A stretch of DNA of 64,000 bases from Pseudonocardia sp. EC080619-01 (lineage in GTDB: Bacteria; Actinomycetota; Actinomycetes; Mycobacteriales; Pseudonocardiaceae), in the NCBI RefSeq assembly GCF_001420995.1, contig NZ_CP012184.1, positions 62,001 to 126,000 on the forward strand, given 5' to 3'. Under the pieces are notes generated by a model. That model had not been told where the DNA came from, did not search any database, and saw only the letters and a list, made by a program, of their open reading frames with translations. The translations under genes were made by a program, and so were the position numbers. Numbering within the stretch: the stretch's first letter is position 1; the number at the start of each line of letters is the position of its first letter. Of this stretch, positions 38,586-46,828 are shown piece by piece.

Positions 38586-39563
38586 GTGTCTGCTCTGAAC
38601 AAGATCGCACGGACCCTGGTGTCCAACAGGCGCGGCATCCTCGCCGCCGACGAGAGCATCGGGACGATGTCGGCACGGCTGGAGAACGTCGGCGTCGAGC
38701 CGACCGCGGAGAACCGCCGGGTGTACCGGGAGTTGATCGTCACCACTCCGCGGCTGGCCGAGTCGGTCAGCGGTGTCATCCTCGCGGACGAGACGTTCCA
38801 CCAGAAGCTGAGCAACGGCCGCACGTTCCCGGAGTACCTCGACGACATCGGGATCCTCGCCGGGATCAAGGTCGACACCGGGGCGAAGCCGCTCGCGGGG
38901 GCGTCCGAGGAGAAGATCACCGAGGGTCTCGACGGGCTGCGGGAGCGGGTCGCGGAGTACGTGCGGCTCGGCGCGACGTTCGCGAAGTGGCGCGCGGTGA
39001 TCACGATCGGCGACAACACGCCGTCGTCGCGGGCGGTGCGCGCGAACCTGCATGCGCTGGCGCGCTACGCGGGGCTGTGCCAGGAGGTCGGCCTGGTGCC
39101 CATCGTGGAGCCCGAGGTCCTGATGGACGGTGCCCACTCGCTGGACCGCTGCCGGGAGGTGTCGACCGCCGTGCTGAGGTCGCTGTTCGAGGAGCTCGCC
39201 CTGATGGAGGTGGAACTCGACGGCATCGTCCTCAAGCCGAACATGGTGGTCGCCGGGACCGGTAGCCCCGAGCAGCCCACGGTGGCGGACGTCGCCCGGG
39301 CCACGGTGGAGACGCTGCGGGAGACCGTCCCCGCGTCCGTGCCGGGCATCGCCTTCCTCTCCGGCGGGCAGCGCCCTGAGGTCGCGACGCAGCACCTCGG
39401 GGCGATGCAGCACCTCGACCCGCTGCCCTGGGAGCTCACCTATTCGTTCGGGCGGGCCCTGGTCGGGCCGGCGCTGGAGGTGTGGCGGGGCGACCAGGAC
39501 AGCTGGGGCGCCGCCCAGGACGCGCTGTCCGAGCACGCCGTCGCGAACGCCGCCGCACGATGA
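38586..39563 (+). CDS. fba: Class I fructose-bisphosphate aldolase
   Basis: 325 residues. Schiff-base type (metal-independent) aldolase: RGILAADESIGTM near residue 15, the catalytic Lys in GIVLKPNMVV (~220) and FLSGGQRPEVAT (~260). GTG at 38586 with AGGAGG about 9 bases upstream. It cleaves fructose-1,6-bisphosphate, and by reversal can make sedoheptulose-1,7-bisphosphate, so it is the cleavage arm of the RuMP cycle whose other enzymes lie at 44-54 kb. A hairpin follows at 39574. Confidence 0.93.
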   Translation: MSALNKIARTLVSNRRGILAADESIGTMSARLENVGVEPTAENRRVYRELIVTTPRLAESVSGVILADETFHQKLSNGRTFPEYLDDIGILAGIKVDTGAKPLAGASEEKITEGLDGLRERVAEYVRLGATFAKWRAVITIGDNTPSSRAVRANLHALARYAGLCQEVGLVPIVEPEVLMDGAHSLDRCREVSTAVLRSLFEELALMEVELDGIVLKPNMVVAGTGSPEQPTVADVARATVETLRETVPASVPGIAFLSGGQRPEVATQHLGAMQHLDPLPWELTYSFGRALVGPALEVWRGDQDSWGAAQDALSEHAVANAAAR

Positions 39564-39573
39564 GTGCCTGACG

Positions 39574-39608
39574 GCGGAGGGCGGTCGGAGCAGCCGGCCG
39601 CCCTCCGC
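39574..39608 (+). terminator. Hairpin terminator or attenuator after the aldolase gene
   Basis: 15-bp stem with one mismatch (GCGGAGGGCGGTCGG against CCGGCCGCCCTCCGC), 5-nt loop, 10 bp after the aldolase stop and 54 bp before the next gene on the same strand. May reduce read-through into the GlpX-like gene. Confidence 0.65.
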
Positions 39609-39661
39609 GTCCGCGTCGGAGCGCGCGCCGGAGCTCGTGCCGGTCACGGGGATCGAGGGTG

Positions 39662-40606
39662 ATGAGTACTCAGGAGTGGTTCGCCACCGCGTCGTGCCCG
39701 GGACCGGATGCGGATCTCGGGCTGGAGCTCGTGCGGGCGACCGAGGCCGCCGCGCTCGCGGCCGGTCGAGGGGCCGGCCGCGAGCGGTCGGGCCGCGACA
39801 GGGCCGCCGCCGGTCTGGCGATGCACGAGCACCTCCGGTCCGTGCCCGTGCACGGCACCGTGGTGATCGGCGAGGGCGAGCGGGACGACTCCCCCGTCCT
39901 GCGCACCGGCGACGCCGCGGGCGCCGGTGCGGGGCCGCTGTGCGACCTCGGCATCAGGGTGGGTGGCGGCGACCGGTCACCGGCCGGGGGCGTACCGGAC
40001 TCGCTGGTGGCGATCGCCGTGGCCGGGCACGGCGCGCTGTACACGCCGCGGGTGCCCTCCGACGTGGAGATGCTGGCCGTGGGCCCCGACTGCGCCGACG
40101 CCGTCGACATCACCAGGCCGGTGGCGGAGAACCTGCGCGCGGTCGCCGCGATCAAGGGCGTGCGGGTGTCGGACGTGGAGGTCGCCGTGCTCGACCGGTT
40201 CCGGCACCGCGGCGTCGTGGACGAGGTCCGCGACGCCGGGGCCCGGGTCCACGCCCTGCAGGGCGGCGCCCTCGCGGGAGCGATCGCCGCGGCCCTCCCC
40301 GAGAGCCCGGTGGACGTGCTCCTGTGCACCGCCGGGGTGGCGGAGGGGGTCATGGCCGCCGCCGCCCTGTCCTGCACGGGCGGTTCGCTGCAGCTCCGGC
40401 TGCGCTCCCACGGTGCCGGCCCGGTCCTGCACACGGCGGACCTCGTCCGCGGTGGGCGCGTCCTGTTCTGCGCCACCGGGGTGGTCACCAGCGAGCTGCT
40501 CGAGGGTGTCCGGTACCGCGCCGGCCGCGCCACCACGCGGTCGATTCTGCTGTGCTCGGAGCCGGACACGGTGCGGATGGTCGGATCCGAGCACCGGTTC
40601 GCCTGA
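39662..40606 (+). CDS. GlpX-like protein lacking catalytic residues
   Basis: 314 residues, paralogous to the canonical GlpX at 49104. Shared segments include VVIGEGERDDSPVL (canonical GEGEKDDAPML) and AEGVMAAAAL (canonical PEGVMTAAA). The metal/phosphate motif DPLEGT of the canonical enzyme is replaced: where GlpX has IAVDPLEGTS this reads IRVGGGDRSP, losing Asp, Pro, Glu and Thr. The N-terminal GRNDQKAAD is also altered. It therefore probably cannot hydrolyse fructose-1,6-bisphosphate by the class II mechanism and may be regulatory or have another role. ATG at 39662 with GAGGG upstream. Confidence 0.75.
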   Translation: MSTQEWFATASCPGPDADLGLELVRATEAAALAAGRGAGRERSGRDRAAAGLAMHEHLRSVPVHGTVVIGEGERDDSPVLRTGDAAGAGAGPLCDLGIRVGGGDRSPAGGVPDSLVAIAVAGHGALYTPRVPSDVEMLAVGPDCADAVDITRPVAENLRAVAAIKGVRVSDVEVAVLDRFRHRGVVDEVRDAGARVHALQGGALAGAIAAALPESPVDVLLCTAGVAEGVMAAAALSCTGGSLQLRLRSHGAGPVLHTADLVRGGRVLFCATGVVTSELLEGVRYRAGRATTRSILLCSEPDTVRMVGSEHRFA

Positions 40607-40644
40607 CGGGGTGACCGGGTGACCGCCTGCCCCGAGGGAGAGAG

Positions 40645-41739
40645 ATGAGCCTGCGTACCGACGACGGCGTCCGGTCGCTGCTGGCCGAAGCGCCGCTGAT
40701 CGACGGCCACAACGACATGATCTCGAAGATCCGCGACGAGGCGGGGCTGGACTCCGGCACGCTCGACCTCGCTCTCGCCCGGCCCCACACCCTGCAGACG
40801 GACCTGGTCCGGCTCGCCGCGGGTGGGGTCGGTGCCCAGTTCTGGTCGGTGTGGATGCCCTGCTCCACGACGGGTGCGGCGCTGGCGGCAGGGACGCTGG
40901 AACAGTTCGAGGGGATCCACCGCCTCCAGGCGCTCCACCCGGACCGGACCGCCCTCGCACGCACCGCCGACGACATCGACAGGATCAACGGCGAGGGCCG
41001 GATCGCGTCGCTGATCGGGGTGGAGGGCGGGCACCAGATCCTCGACTCGCTCGAGGTCCTGCGCCTGTTCCACCGGCTCGGCGCCCGGTACCTGACGTTG
41101 ACGCACACGCGGAACACCGGCTGGGCCGACAGCTGCACCGATGTCGTCGACACCGGCGGGCTGAGCGACTTCGGACGGATGGTCGTGACCGAGCTCAACG
41201 ACCTCGGGATGCTCGTCGACCTGTCGCACACCGCACACGCCACCATGGACGCGGCGCTCGACGTGTCACGGGCACCGGCGTTCTTCTCCCACTCCGGGGC
41301 CTACTCCGTGTGCCGGCACGCCCGCAACGTCCCGGATCCCGTCCTCGAACGCGTCGGGTCGACCGGCGGCATCGTCATGGCCGTGTTCCTGCCGACCTTC
41401 CTCAGCGAGGACCTCCGGCGGTGGGGCCTCGCGCGGAGAGAGGTCCGTGACGACGCCGTCGCGGGGTGGGAGCGCAGGAACCCACCCCCCGCGGTCGGGA
41501 TCGCCGACATCGTGCGCCACCTCGACCACCTCCGCGAGGTCATGGGCGTGGACCACGTCGGGATCGGCAGCGACTTCGACGGCATGACGCCCCCGCCCGA
41601 CATTCCGAGCGTCGAGTACTACCCCCGCCTGTTCGACGCCCTCGATGCCGGCGGCTGGAGCCGCGACGACCTGCGGAAGCTCGCCCGGGGCAACGCCCTC
41701 CGCGTGCTGCGCGACACCGAGGACGCGGCGCGCGCCTGA
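40645..41739 (+). CDS. M19-family (renal dipeptidase-like) metallopeptidase
   Basis: 364 residues. The binuclear zinc site of M19 dipeptidases is visible: LIDGHNDM (~18-25), IGVEGGHQ (~130), VDLSHTAH (~192), FFSHSGAYSV (~214) and GIGSDFDGM (~312). No signal peptide, so cytoplasmic. It removes dipeptides or acts on beta-lactam/D-amino peptides in known relatives. It lies tail-to-tail with pqqE, 38 bp after the GlpX-like gene. A role in trimming the PQQ precursor is conceivable, since no M16 protease (PqqF/G) is in the window, but there is no direct evidence. Confidence 0.85.
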   Translation: MSLRTDDGVRSLLAEAPLIDGHNDMISKIRDEAGLDSGTLDLALARPHTLQTDLVRLAAGGVGAQFWSVWMPCSTTGAALAAGTLEQFEGIHRLQALHPDRTALARTADDIDRINGEGRIASLIGVEGGHQILDSLEVLRLFHRLGARYLTLTHTRNTGWADSCTDVVDTGGLSDFGRMVVTELNDLGMLVDLSHTAHATMDAALDVSRAPAFFSHSGAYSVCRHARNVPDPVLERVGSTGGIVMAVFLPTFLSEDLRRWGLARREVRDDAVAGWERRNPPPAVGIADIVRHLDHLREVMGVDHVGIGSDFDGMTPPPDIPSVEYYPRLFDALDAGGWSRDDLRKLARGNALRVLRDTEDAARA

Positions 41740-41813
41740 CCCCGCCCCACCCCGGGGGGACGGAGGCCGGCGTGCGCCGCGCCCGGCGCGGGAGCCGGTA
41801 CGGCGCTACGGCG

Positions 41814-42926
41814 TCATCGCCTCCGTGCCGACACCGTCGGACGGCGGTGGACGAGCTGCTGCCCCCGGGTCCCGGCGTCGTCCCGGTTGGCCCTGTCCAG
41901 CGCGTCCTGCACCAGGTGGTGGTCCGGCGAGTGCCGGCACACCGGGTCGGTGCGCCCCGCGTCGCCGGTCAGGGCGAAGGCCTGGCAGCGGCAGCCGCCG
42001 AAGTCCAGTTCCTTGCGCACGCAGCTGCGGCACGGGTCGGGCATCCACTCGGTGCCGCGGAACGCCGCGAACGCGGCGGACGTCGTCCAGATCCGGTCGA
42101 GGTCGTGGTCGCGGACGGAGTCGAACTCCATGGTCGTGATCTCCGAGGCCGCAGGGCACGGATACACGCGACCGTCGGGGGCGACGGTCAGCGCGGTCTG
42201 CGCCCAGCCCCCCATGCACGGCTTCGGGTAGGGCTCGTAGTAGTCCGGGAGGATCCAGAGCAGCTCCGTCCGCCCGGCCAGCTCCGCCTTGCGACGCCGG
42301 TAGACCTCGACCGCCCGGTCCAGCTGGGCGGTGCCGGGCATCAGTGCCTCGCGGTTGCGCAGCGCCCAGCCGTAGTACTGGGTGTTGGCGAGCTCGAGCC
42401 GTTCGGCGCCCCACTGCACGCAGACGTCGATGATCGCGTCCAGCCGGTCGAGGTTGAGCCGGTGCAGCACGACGTTCATGTTCAACGGCAGCCCGGCGTC
42501 GCGGATGAGGCGCGCGGCCACTTCCTTCTTGTCGAACCGCTTGCTCGCCGCGACCAGGTCCGTCGACTCGGCGGCGTCGCCCTGGATGCTCAGCTGGGCG
42601 CTGTTGAGCCCGGCGGCGACCAGCGACTCCACCCTGCGCTCGGTGAGCCCGAGACCGCTGGTGATCAGGTTCGTGTAGAGGCCGAGGCGGCGGCACTCGG
42701 CGACCAGCGTCTCCAGGTCGCCGCGGACGAGGGGTTCCCCGCCCGACAGGTGGACCTGCACGACGCCGAGCCCGGCCGCCTGCCCGATCACCCGCAGCCA
42801 GTCGTCGGTGGCGAGCTCGTCGTGGCTCTCCAGGAGCGCCAGCGGGTTCGAGCAGTAGACGCAGTGCAACGGGCACCGGTGGGTGACCTCGGCCAGCAGG
42901 CCGTAGGGCTGGGGCGGGCCGTTCAC
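41814..42926 (-). CDS. pqqE: PQQ biosynthesis radical SAM protein PqqE
   Basis: 370 residues. Radical SAM cluster motif C-x3-C-x2-C in HRCPLHCVYC (~17-26); GGEP near 63; C-terminal SPASM cysteines (KPCMGGWAQT, VYPCPAAS, PDPCRSC, GGCRCQAF). PqqE forms the Glu-Tyr carbon-carbon bond in PqqA. GTG at 42926 overlaps the pqqD stop. The last ~25 residues are Arg-rich and poorly conserved. Order C-D-E on the minus strand, as in other bacteria, but pqqA is ~19 kb away (62767) and pqqB is not seen. Confidence 0.93.
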   Translation of the reverse strand: MNGPPQPYGLLAEVTHRCPLHCVYCSNPLALLESHDELATDDWLRVIGQAAGLGVVQVHLSGGEPLVRGDLETLVAECRRLGLYTNLITSGLGLTERRVESLVAAGLNSAQLSIQGDAAESTDLVAASKRFDKKEVAARLIRDAGLPLNMNVVLHRLNLDRLDAIIDVCVQWGAERLELANTQYYGWALRNREALMPGTAQLDRAVEVYRRRKAELAGRTELLWILPDYYEPYPKPCMGGWAQTALTVAPDGRVYPCPAASEITTMEFDSVRDHDLDRIWTTSAAFAAFRGTEWMPDPCRSCVRKELDFGGCRCQAFALTGDAGRTDPVCRHSPDHHLVQDALDRANRDDAGTRGQQLVHRRPTVSARRR

Positions 42927-43198
42927 GACACCACCACCCAGCCCCGCCCGCTGGCGTCGTCGAGGAACGTCATGACGTCGTTCACGAGGTCGGTCGCGGC
43001 GAAGTCCCGTTCGAGCTGGTCGACCAGCTGCCGCACGGTCCGGTTGCCGTCGCACAGGCCGAGGATCGCCGCGCCGGACTGGTTGAGGACCACGACCCGC
43101 TCGGGCAGCAGCAGCAGCTCCACACCCCGGACGCGGTCGTGCTTGAGCATCGCCCTGGTCGCCAGCCGGGGGGTGGCGGTCAGATCGTCGTCGGTCAT
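42923..43198 (-). CDS. pqqD: PQQ biosynthesis chaperone PqqD
   Basis: 91 residues, the usual size of the RRE-type peptide chaperone. Segments matching PqqD: MLKHDRVRGVELLLLPERVVVLNQSG, ILGLCDGNRTVRQLVDQL and a C-terminal FLDDASGRGWV. PqqD binds PqqA and presents it to PqqE. ATG at 43198 overlaps the pqqC stop by one base and its stop overlaps the pqqE start, so the three are translationally coupled. Confidence 0.92.
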   Translation of the reverse strand: MTDDDLTATPRLATRAMLKHDRVRGVELLLLPERVVVLNQSGAAILGLCDGNRTVRQLVDQLERDFAATDLVNDVMTFLDDASGRGWVVVS

Positions 43199-43893
43199 CA
43201 GCGGCTCCTGCCGTAGGCGAGTTCCACGGCGTCGAGCAGGCTCCAGAGGACGTCGCACTTGAACTCCAGCGCCCGGGCACACGCGTCCTGCTGCTCGCGG
43301 GTCGTCGCGTGGTCGAGGACCAGTTCGAGCAGGTGCTCGATGTCCTTGGGCTGCTGGGTGAGCCGTGCCCGGAAGTACTCGAGACCGTCGGTCGCGATCC
43401 ACGGGTAGTGGTGGGTGACGTCGGTGATCCGCCGGCTGAGCAGGTCCGGCGCGAACAGCTCGGTCAGCGCCGAGGCGACCGACTCCAGCCACGGTTGCCG
43501 GCGGCAGAAGTCGACGTAGGCGTCCACCGCGAACCGTGTGCCGGGCAGGACCGTGTCGTCGTCGAACAGGTGCTCACGGGTCAGGCCGACGGCCTCGCCG
43601 AGGCGGATCCACTTCTCGATGCCGCCCTCGTCGCCGGTACGCCCGTCGTGGTCGATGATGCGCTGGATCCAGCGCCGCCGGTCGTCGCGGCCGGGGAGCT
43701 TGGTCAGGATGAACGCGTCCTTCACCGGGAGGTTCACCTGGTAGTAGAAGCGGTTCCGCACCCAGCCCCGGAATTCGTTCTCGGTCAGTGTGCCCGCGTG
43801 CATCCGTTCGTTGAACGGGTGCAGATGGTGATACCGCTTCTCCCCGATGGACCGCAGCCGCGCTTCGAACTCGTTCGCGGACCAGGCGTTCAT
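43198..43893 (-). CDS. pqqC: Pyrroloquinoline quinone synthase PqqC
   Basis: 231 residues, cofactor-less oxidase that catalyses the last ring closure and eight-electron oxidation to PQQ. The active-site helix is present (RNRFYYQVNLPVKDAF, ~47-62), with HHYPWI and LEFKCDVLWSLLDA near the C-terminus. ATG at 43893 preceded by GGAGGTGGGGG. Its promoter faces the duplicated hexulose-phosphate-synthase unit, with 150 bp between the start and the repeat edge at 44044. Confidence 0.94.
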   Translation of the reverse strand: MNAWSANEFEARLRSIGEKRYHHLHPFNERMHAGTLTENEFRGWVRNRFYYQVNLPVKDAFILTKLPGRDDRRRWIQRIIDHDGRTGDEGGIEKWIRLGEAVGLTREHLFDDDTVLPGTRFAVDAYVDFCRRQPWLESVASALTELFAPDLLSRRITDVTHHYPWIATDGLEYFRARLTQQPKDIEHLLELVLDHATTREQQDACARALEFKCDVLWSLLDAVELAYGRSR

Positions 43894-44043
43894 TTCCCCC
43901 ACCTCCACACCGGCTCTGCCGGACTTGTCCGCTCACCGTGATACCCACGCCGATGCCTGACAACCGGGTGGGAACGACCGGCGCCGGACCGCGGACGAAC
44001 GGCGACGAGCCCGCCACGAGCGGATCGGGATCATCTGCGGCCC

Positions 44044-44801
44044 CGGACGGTTATGTGGAAGGTGTATCGGGGGATTGGTTTTTCGCATGTGCTGCGGCGT
44101 TGCCGGTTTTCGGTGGTGGCGGTGATGGTGGTGGGGACATACATCGGAGTCGTGACGTTGGGAGTTCTCTCGTGCAGCTGCAGGTGGCGTTGGATGTTCT
44201 GGATCTTCCCTCGGCGTTGAGGCTGGCGGACCAGGTGGCCGAGCACGTGGACATTCTGGAGCTGGGTACGCCGTTGGTGAAGTCGGCGGGTATCGGTGCG
44301 GTGACCGCGATCAAGGCGGCGCACCCGGACAAGCTGGTGTTCGCGGACCTGAAGACCGCGGATGCGGGTGCGCTGGAGGCGGAGCTGGCGTTCTCCGCGG
44401 GTGCGGATCTGGTGACGGTGATGGGTGCGGTCGACGACGACACCGTGCGTGGTGCGGTCGCGGCCGGGGAGAAGCACGGCAAGCAGGTCGTGGCGGACAT
44501 GATCAGTGTGGTCAACGGGCGGGTGGCCCGGATCCGTGAGGTCGCGAAGCTGGGTGTGGCGTTCGTGGAGATCCATGCCGGTCTCGACGAGCAGGCCCGT
44601 CCGGGGTACTCGATCGCGCAGCTGCTCGACGACGGCCGGGAGGCCGGGGTCGCGTTCTCGATCGCCGGTGGGGTCAAGGCCGACACGATCGCCTCGGTCC
44701 GTGAGGCCGGCGCGGTCGTCGCCGTCGCGGGCGGGGCGATCTACGGCGCCGACGACCCGGGCGCGGCAGCGGCCGAGCTCAAGCAGCGCGCCACCGGCTG
44801 A
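44044..44801. repeat. Left arm of 758-bp inverted repeat carrying a hexulose-phosphate synthase gene
   Basis: The sequence from CGGACGGTTATG (44044) to the synthase stop codon (44801) recurs in inverted orientation at 52895-53652. Boundaries were set by reading outwards until the bases diverge: immediately outside 44044 and immediately after the stop. Open frames in several readings of the two arms translate identically, so the arms are identical or nearly so. It contains 128 bp of upstream DNA, presumably the promoter, plus the whole gene. Confidence 0.93.
44172..44801 (+). CDS. hxlA: 3-hexulose-6-phosphate synthase, copy 1
   Basis: 209 residues, orotidine-5'-phosphate-decarboxylase-like barrel. 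Conserved motifs: QLQVALDVLDLP at the start, ELGTPLVKSAG, VFADLKTADAGALEAELAF (~57-75), IHAGLDEQ (~137) and SIAGGVKADT. It adds formaldehyde to ribulose-5-phosphate, the entry step of the RuMP cycle. GTG at 44172 has GGGAG seven bases upstream; the frame continues upstream without homology. Protein identical to the second copy at 52895. Divergent from pqqCDE and followed by a 92-residue protein gene. Confidence 0.95.
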   Translation: MQLQVALDVLDLPSALRLADQVAEHVDILELGTPLVKSAGIGAVTAIKAAHPDKLVFADLKTADAGALEAELAFSAGADLVTVMGAVDDDTVRGAVAAGEKHGKQVVADMISVVNGRVARIREVAKLGVAFVEIHAGLDEQARPGYSIAQLLDDGREAGVAFSIAGGVKADTIASVREAGAVVAVAGGAIYGADDPGAAAAELKQRATG

Positions 44802-44813
44802 GGGGGAACCGGC

Positions 44814-45092
44814 ATGGAAGGACACCGACCCCCGCAGCTGGCGCCCGCCAACGCCTACGGCGCACTGATGCTGCAGGCCGCCGGGGTGCTCCGGGTGCGC
44901 TACGTGCGCTGCGAGCGGGACGACGGTCTGTCCCCGGCCGCGGCGAACGAGCTCGCCGACGTCTTCGAGAGCCTCTCCTACGGGGATCCCGCGTTCGACC
45001 AGATCGACCCGAACGAGGCGATCGCGCTGGCACACCGCCTGCTCGACGACGACCACCCCGAGCGATCGAGGCTGTGGCCGCAGACCTCGTGA
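44814..45092 (+). CDS. Small protein of unknown function downstream of hexulose-phosphate synthase
   Basis: 92 residues, ATG at 44814 with GAGGGGG upstream and only 12 bp after the synthase stop, so co-transcribed. Soluble and moderately acidic, no membrane segment. It has features of a helical regulator-like or binding protein: ANAYGALMLQAAGVLRVRY, an LSPAAANELADVF helix and IALAHRLLDDD. No family recognised. A terminator-like hairpin follows at 45113. The identical synthase copy at 52895 is followed instead by transketolase. Confidence 0.6.
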   Translation: MEGHRPPQLAPANAYGALMLQAAGVLRVRYVRCERDDGLSPAAANELADVFESLSYGDPAFDQIDPNEAIALAHRLLDDDHPERSRLWPQTS

Positions 45093-45409
45093 GGGGGCCA
45101 CACCGTTCGGCCACCGGGTGGGCGCGCTCATCGCCGCCCACCCGGTCCGGCGGAGTGGATCCTTTCGGGACGTATCGATCCCGTTCCTGTCAACTCGCCT
45201 TTCGACCAGCTCCGCGAGATGTCGGGTGCGATCTACCATCCCGGCGGCGACGGATTCGGCGTCCTATGAGGATCTACGGTCTCCGTTCCGAGGAGTCTCC
45301 GCCGGTTCCCGGCTGCCGTCGAACGCGTGACAGGGAGCCCGGTCGCCGTTCGTCCATCGATTCTGGTCGCTGCACGGGCCGACGCCTGCTCGAGGAGGAG
45401 CACCGCACC
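45093..45409. other. 317-bp interval after the small ORF, before the exchanger gene
   Basis: Contains the hairpin at 45113 and then presumably the promoter of the exchanger gene. The section 45170-45280 is less GC-rich than its surroundings, but no convincing promoter pair could be assigned and no gene is seen. Confidence 0.5.
45113..45146 (+). terminator. Hairpin terminator after the 92-residue protein gene
   Basis: Perfect 11-bp stem ACCGGGTGGGC / GCCCACCCGGT with a 12-nt loop, 20 bp after the stop codon at 45092. It closes the hexulose-phosphate synthase copy 1 transcript. Confidence 0.65.
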
Positions 45410-46588
45410 ATGGACGCGATAACGTCACTCATCGTCTTCGCCGCCGGTGCGGCGGTGCTCGTCTACAGCGCCGAAAAGCTGATCACCTATCTGGTCGGCG
45501 CCGCCCGCGGTCTCACGGTGTCGCTGTTCCTGCTGGCGATCCTGTTCACCGGTATCGAGTTCGACGACCTCGCGTTCGGCATCGTGCTGAACCTCGAGGG
45601 CCTGGAGGACGTCGCGGTCGGCGTCATCTTCGGGACCGTCATGTCGATGACCGGCCTGGTGCTGGGCCTCGCCGCGCTGATCGCGCCCTGCCGGGTGGAG
45701 ATTCCCCGGGACTACATCGCGATCTTCGCGCTCGCCCCGCTGATCCTGGTCCCGGTCGCCCTGATCGGCGAGCTCGGGGTCGCGTCCGCGATCGTGCTCA
45801 TCCTGCTGTTCGTGGCGTTCGTGGCCTACGTGGCCTACCGCGAGTACCAGCGGGCGATGCCGACGTTCCGCAGCTCCGAGGTGCTCGAGTCGCTCGACGG
45901 CGAGGAGACCCGCGCGGTCACCGGCCGGCGGGTCGCCGCCTCCGTCGGCGGTGGGACCGCGGGGGGCGGTCCCGGTGACGCGGGTGCGGGGGGTCTCTAC
46001 GAGACCGGCGACCTCGCGGTCGCGACGGCGAACCGTCGTTCCGGCAGCACGCTGCTGCTCCTGGCGATACTGGCGCTGCTCGGTCTCGTCGTCGGTGCCT
46101 GGGCGATGTCGGAGGGCACCGAGGGGCTGCTGGAGAACTTCGCGATCAGCGGCACGGTCTTCGGTGCGACGATCGCGACCCTGGTTCTCTCCCTCGAGGA
46201 CATCTTCCTGACCGTCGAACCGGCCCGGCGGGGTGCGCCCGCGATCGGGGTCGGGAACGTCGTCGGCAGCGTGGTGTTCTCGGTGACGGCCAAGCTCGGC
46301 ATCGTCGTTCTGGCCGGCGGCACGATCGTCATCACCTCCGAGGTGTTCAGCTGGCATCTGCCGGCCTTGGTCGTGATCAACGGGTTCGCGGCGTACGCCC
46401 TGTTCACCGGCCGGTTGCGCCGATGGCACGGCGCCGCGCTGCTGGTCGGCTACATCGCCTACTGGGCCATCAGCTTCACCGTGTTCGGCCTGGTCCCGGT
46501 CGACGACGCCGGCGGCGACGACGACGACGCGGCGTCCCCTCCGGGGATCGAGGCCCCCGCCGTCCCGGGCGCACCGGACGACGACTGA
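45410..46588 (+). CDS. CaCA-family (sodium/calcium exchanger-like) membrane protein
   Basis: 392 residues with ~10-11 hydrophobic helices in two halves, split by a Gly-rich cytosolic loop (~165-205), as in Na/Ca exchangers. The alpha-repeat positions are present but altered: first repeat FTGIEFDDLAFGI, second TIATLVLSLEDIFLTVEP, where the usual G-T-S-x-P-E is replaced but acidic residues remain. It ends in a very acidic tail (GGDDDDA). ATG at 45410 with GAGGAGG upstream. Probably a cation antiporter; the ion is unknown. Inside the segment bounded by the inverted repeat, so possibly linked to metal needs of the quinoprotein. Confidence 0.75.
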   Translation: MDAITSLIVFAAGAAVLVYSAEKLITYLVGAARGLTVSLFLLAILFTGIEFDDLAFGIVLNLEGLEDVAVGVIFGTVMSMTGLVLGLAALIAPCRVEIPRDYIAIFALAPLILVPVALIGELGVASAIVLILLFVAFVAYVAYREYQRAMPTFRSSEVLESLDGEETRAVTGRRVAASVGGGTAGGGPGDAGAGGLYETGDLAVATANRRSGSTLLLLAILALLGLVVGAWAMSEGTEGLLENFAISGTVFGATIATLVLSLEDIFLTVEPARRGAPAIGVGNVVGSVVFSVTAKLGIVVLAGGTIVITSEVFSWHLPALVVINGFAAYALFTGRLRRWHGAALLVGYIAYWAISFTVFGLVPVDDAGGDDDDAASPPGIEAPAVPGAPDDD

Positions 46589-46690
46589 CGACGACCGGTC
46601 GCGCGTCGTCGTTCCTCGGCGACCGGTCCGGTCCGGGTCCGGGTCCGGGTCCGGTCCATGCCGCACAGGCCCCGCCGCATCCGCACCCTT

Positions 46691-46732
46691 CTGGTGCTCC
46701 CGCACGGTTCGTATCTCGTGCGGGAGCACCAG
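46691..46732. terminator. Long hairpin after the exchanger gene
   Basis: Perfect 15-bp stem (CTGGTGCTCCCGCAC and its complement) with a 12-nt loop, 103 bp after the exchanger stop and ~97 bp before the methyltransferase start. Symmetrical, so potentially active on both strands. Confidence 0.75.
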
Positions 46733-46828
46733 AACGTGTGCGGTCGTGGCGGGCATGGGTCAGATCGGGAGTGGGTCGGGCGCGCAGGCGCGGCCGAGGT
46801 GTCGGTGCCGTTCCCTATGGTCCGCCGC

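Noticed and set aside
43938..44171. N-terminal extension of hexulose-phosphate synthase to 43938 (and equivalent at 53641)
   Set aside because: The added residues are Gly/Ala-rich and not homologous; a GTG with GGGAG at 44172 gives exact family length, and the extension is duplicated promoter DNA.
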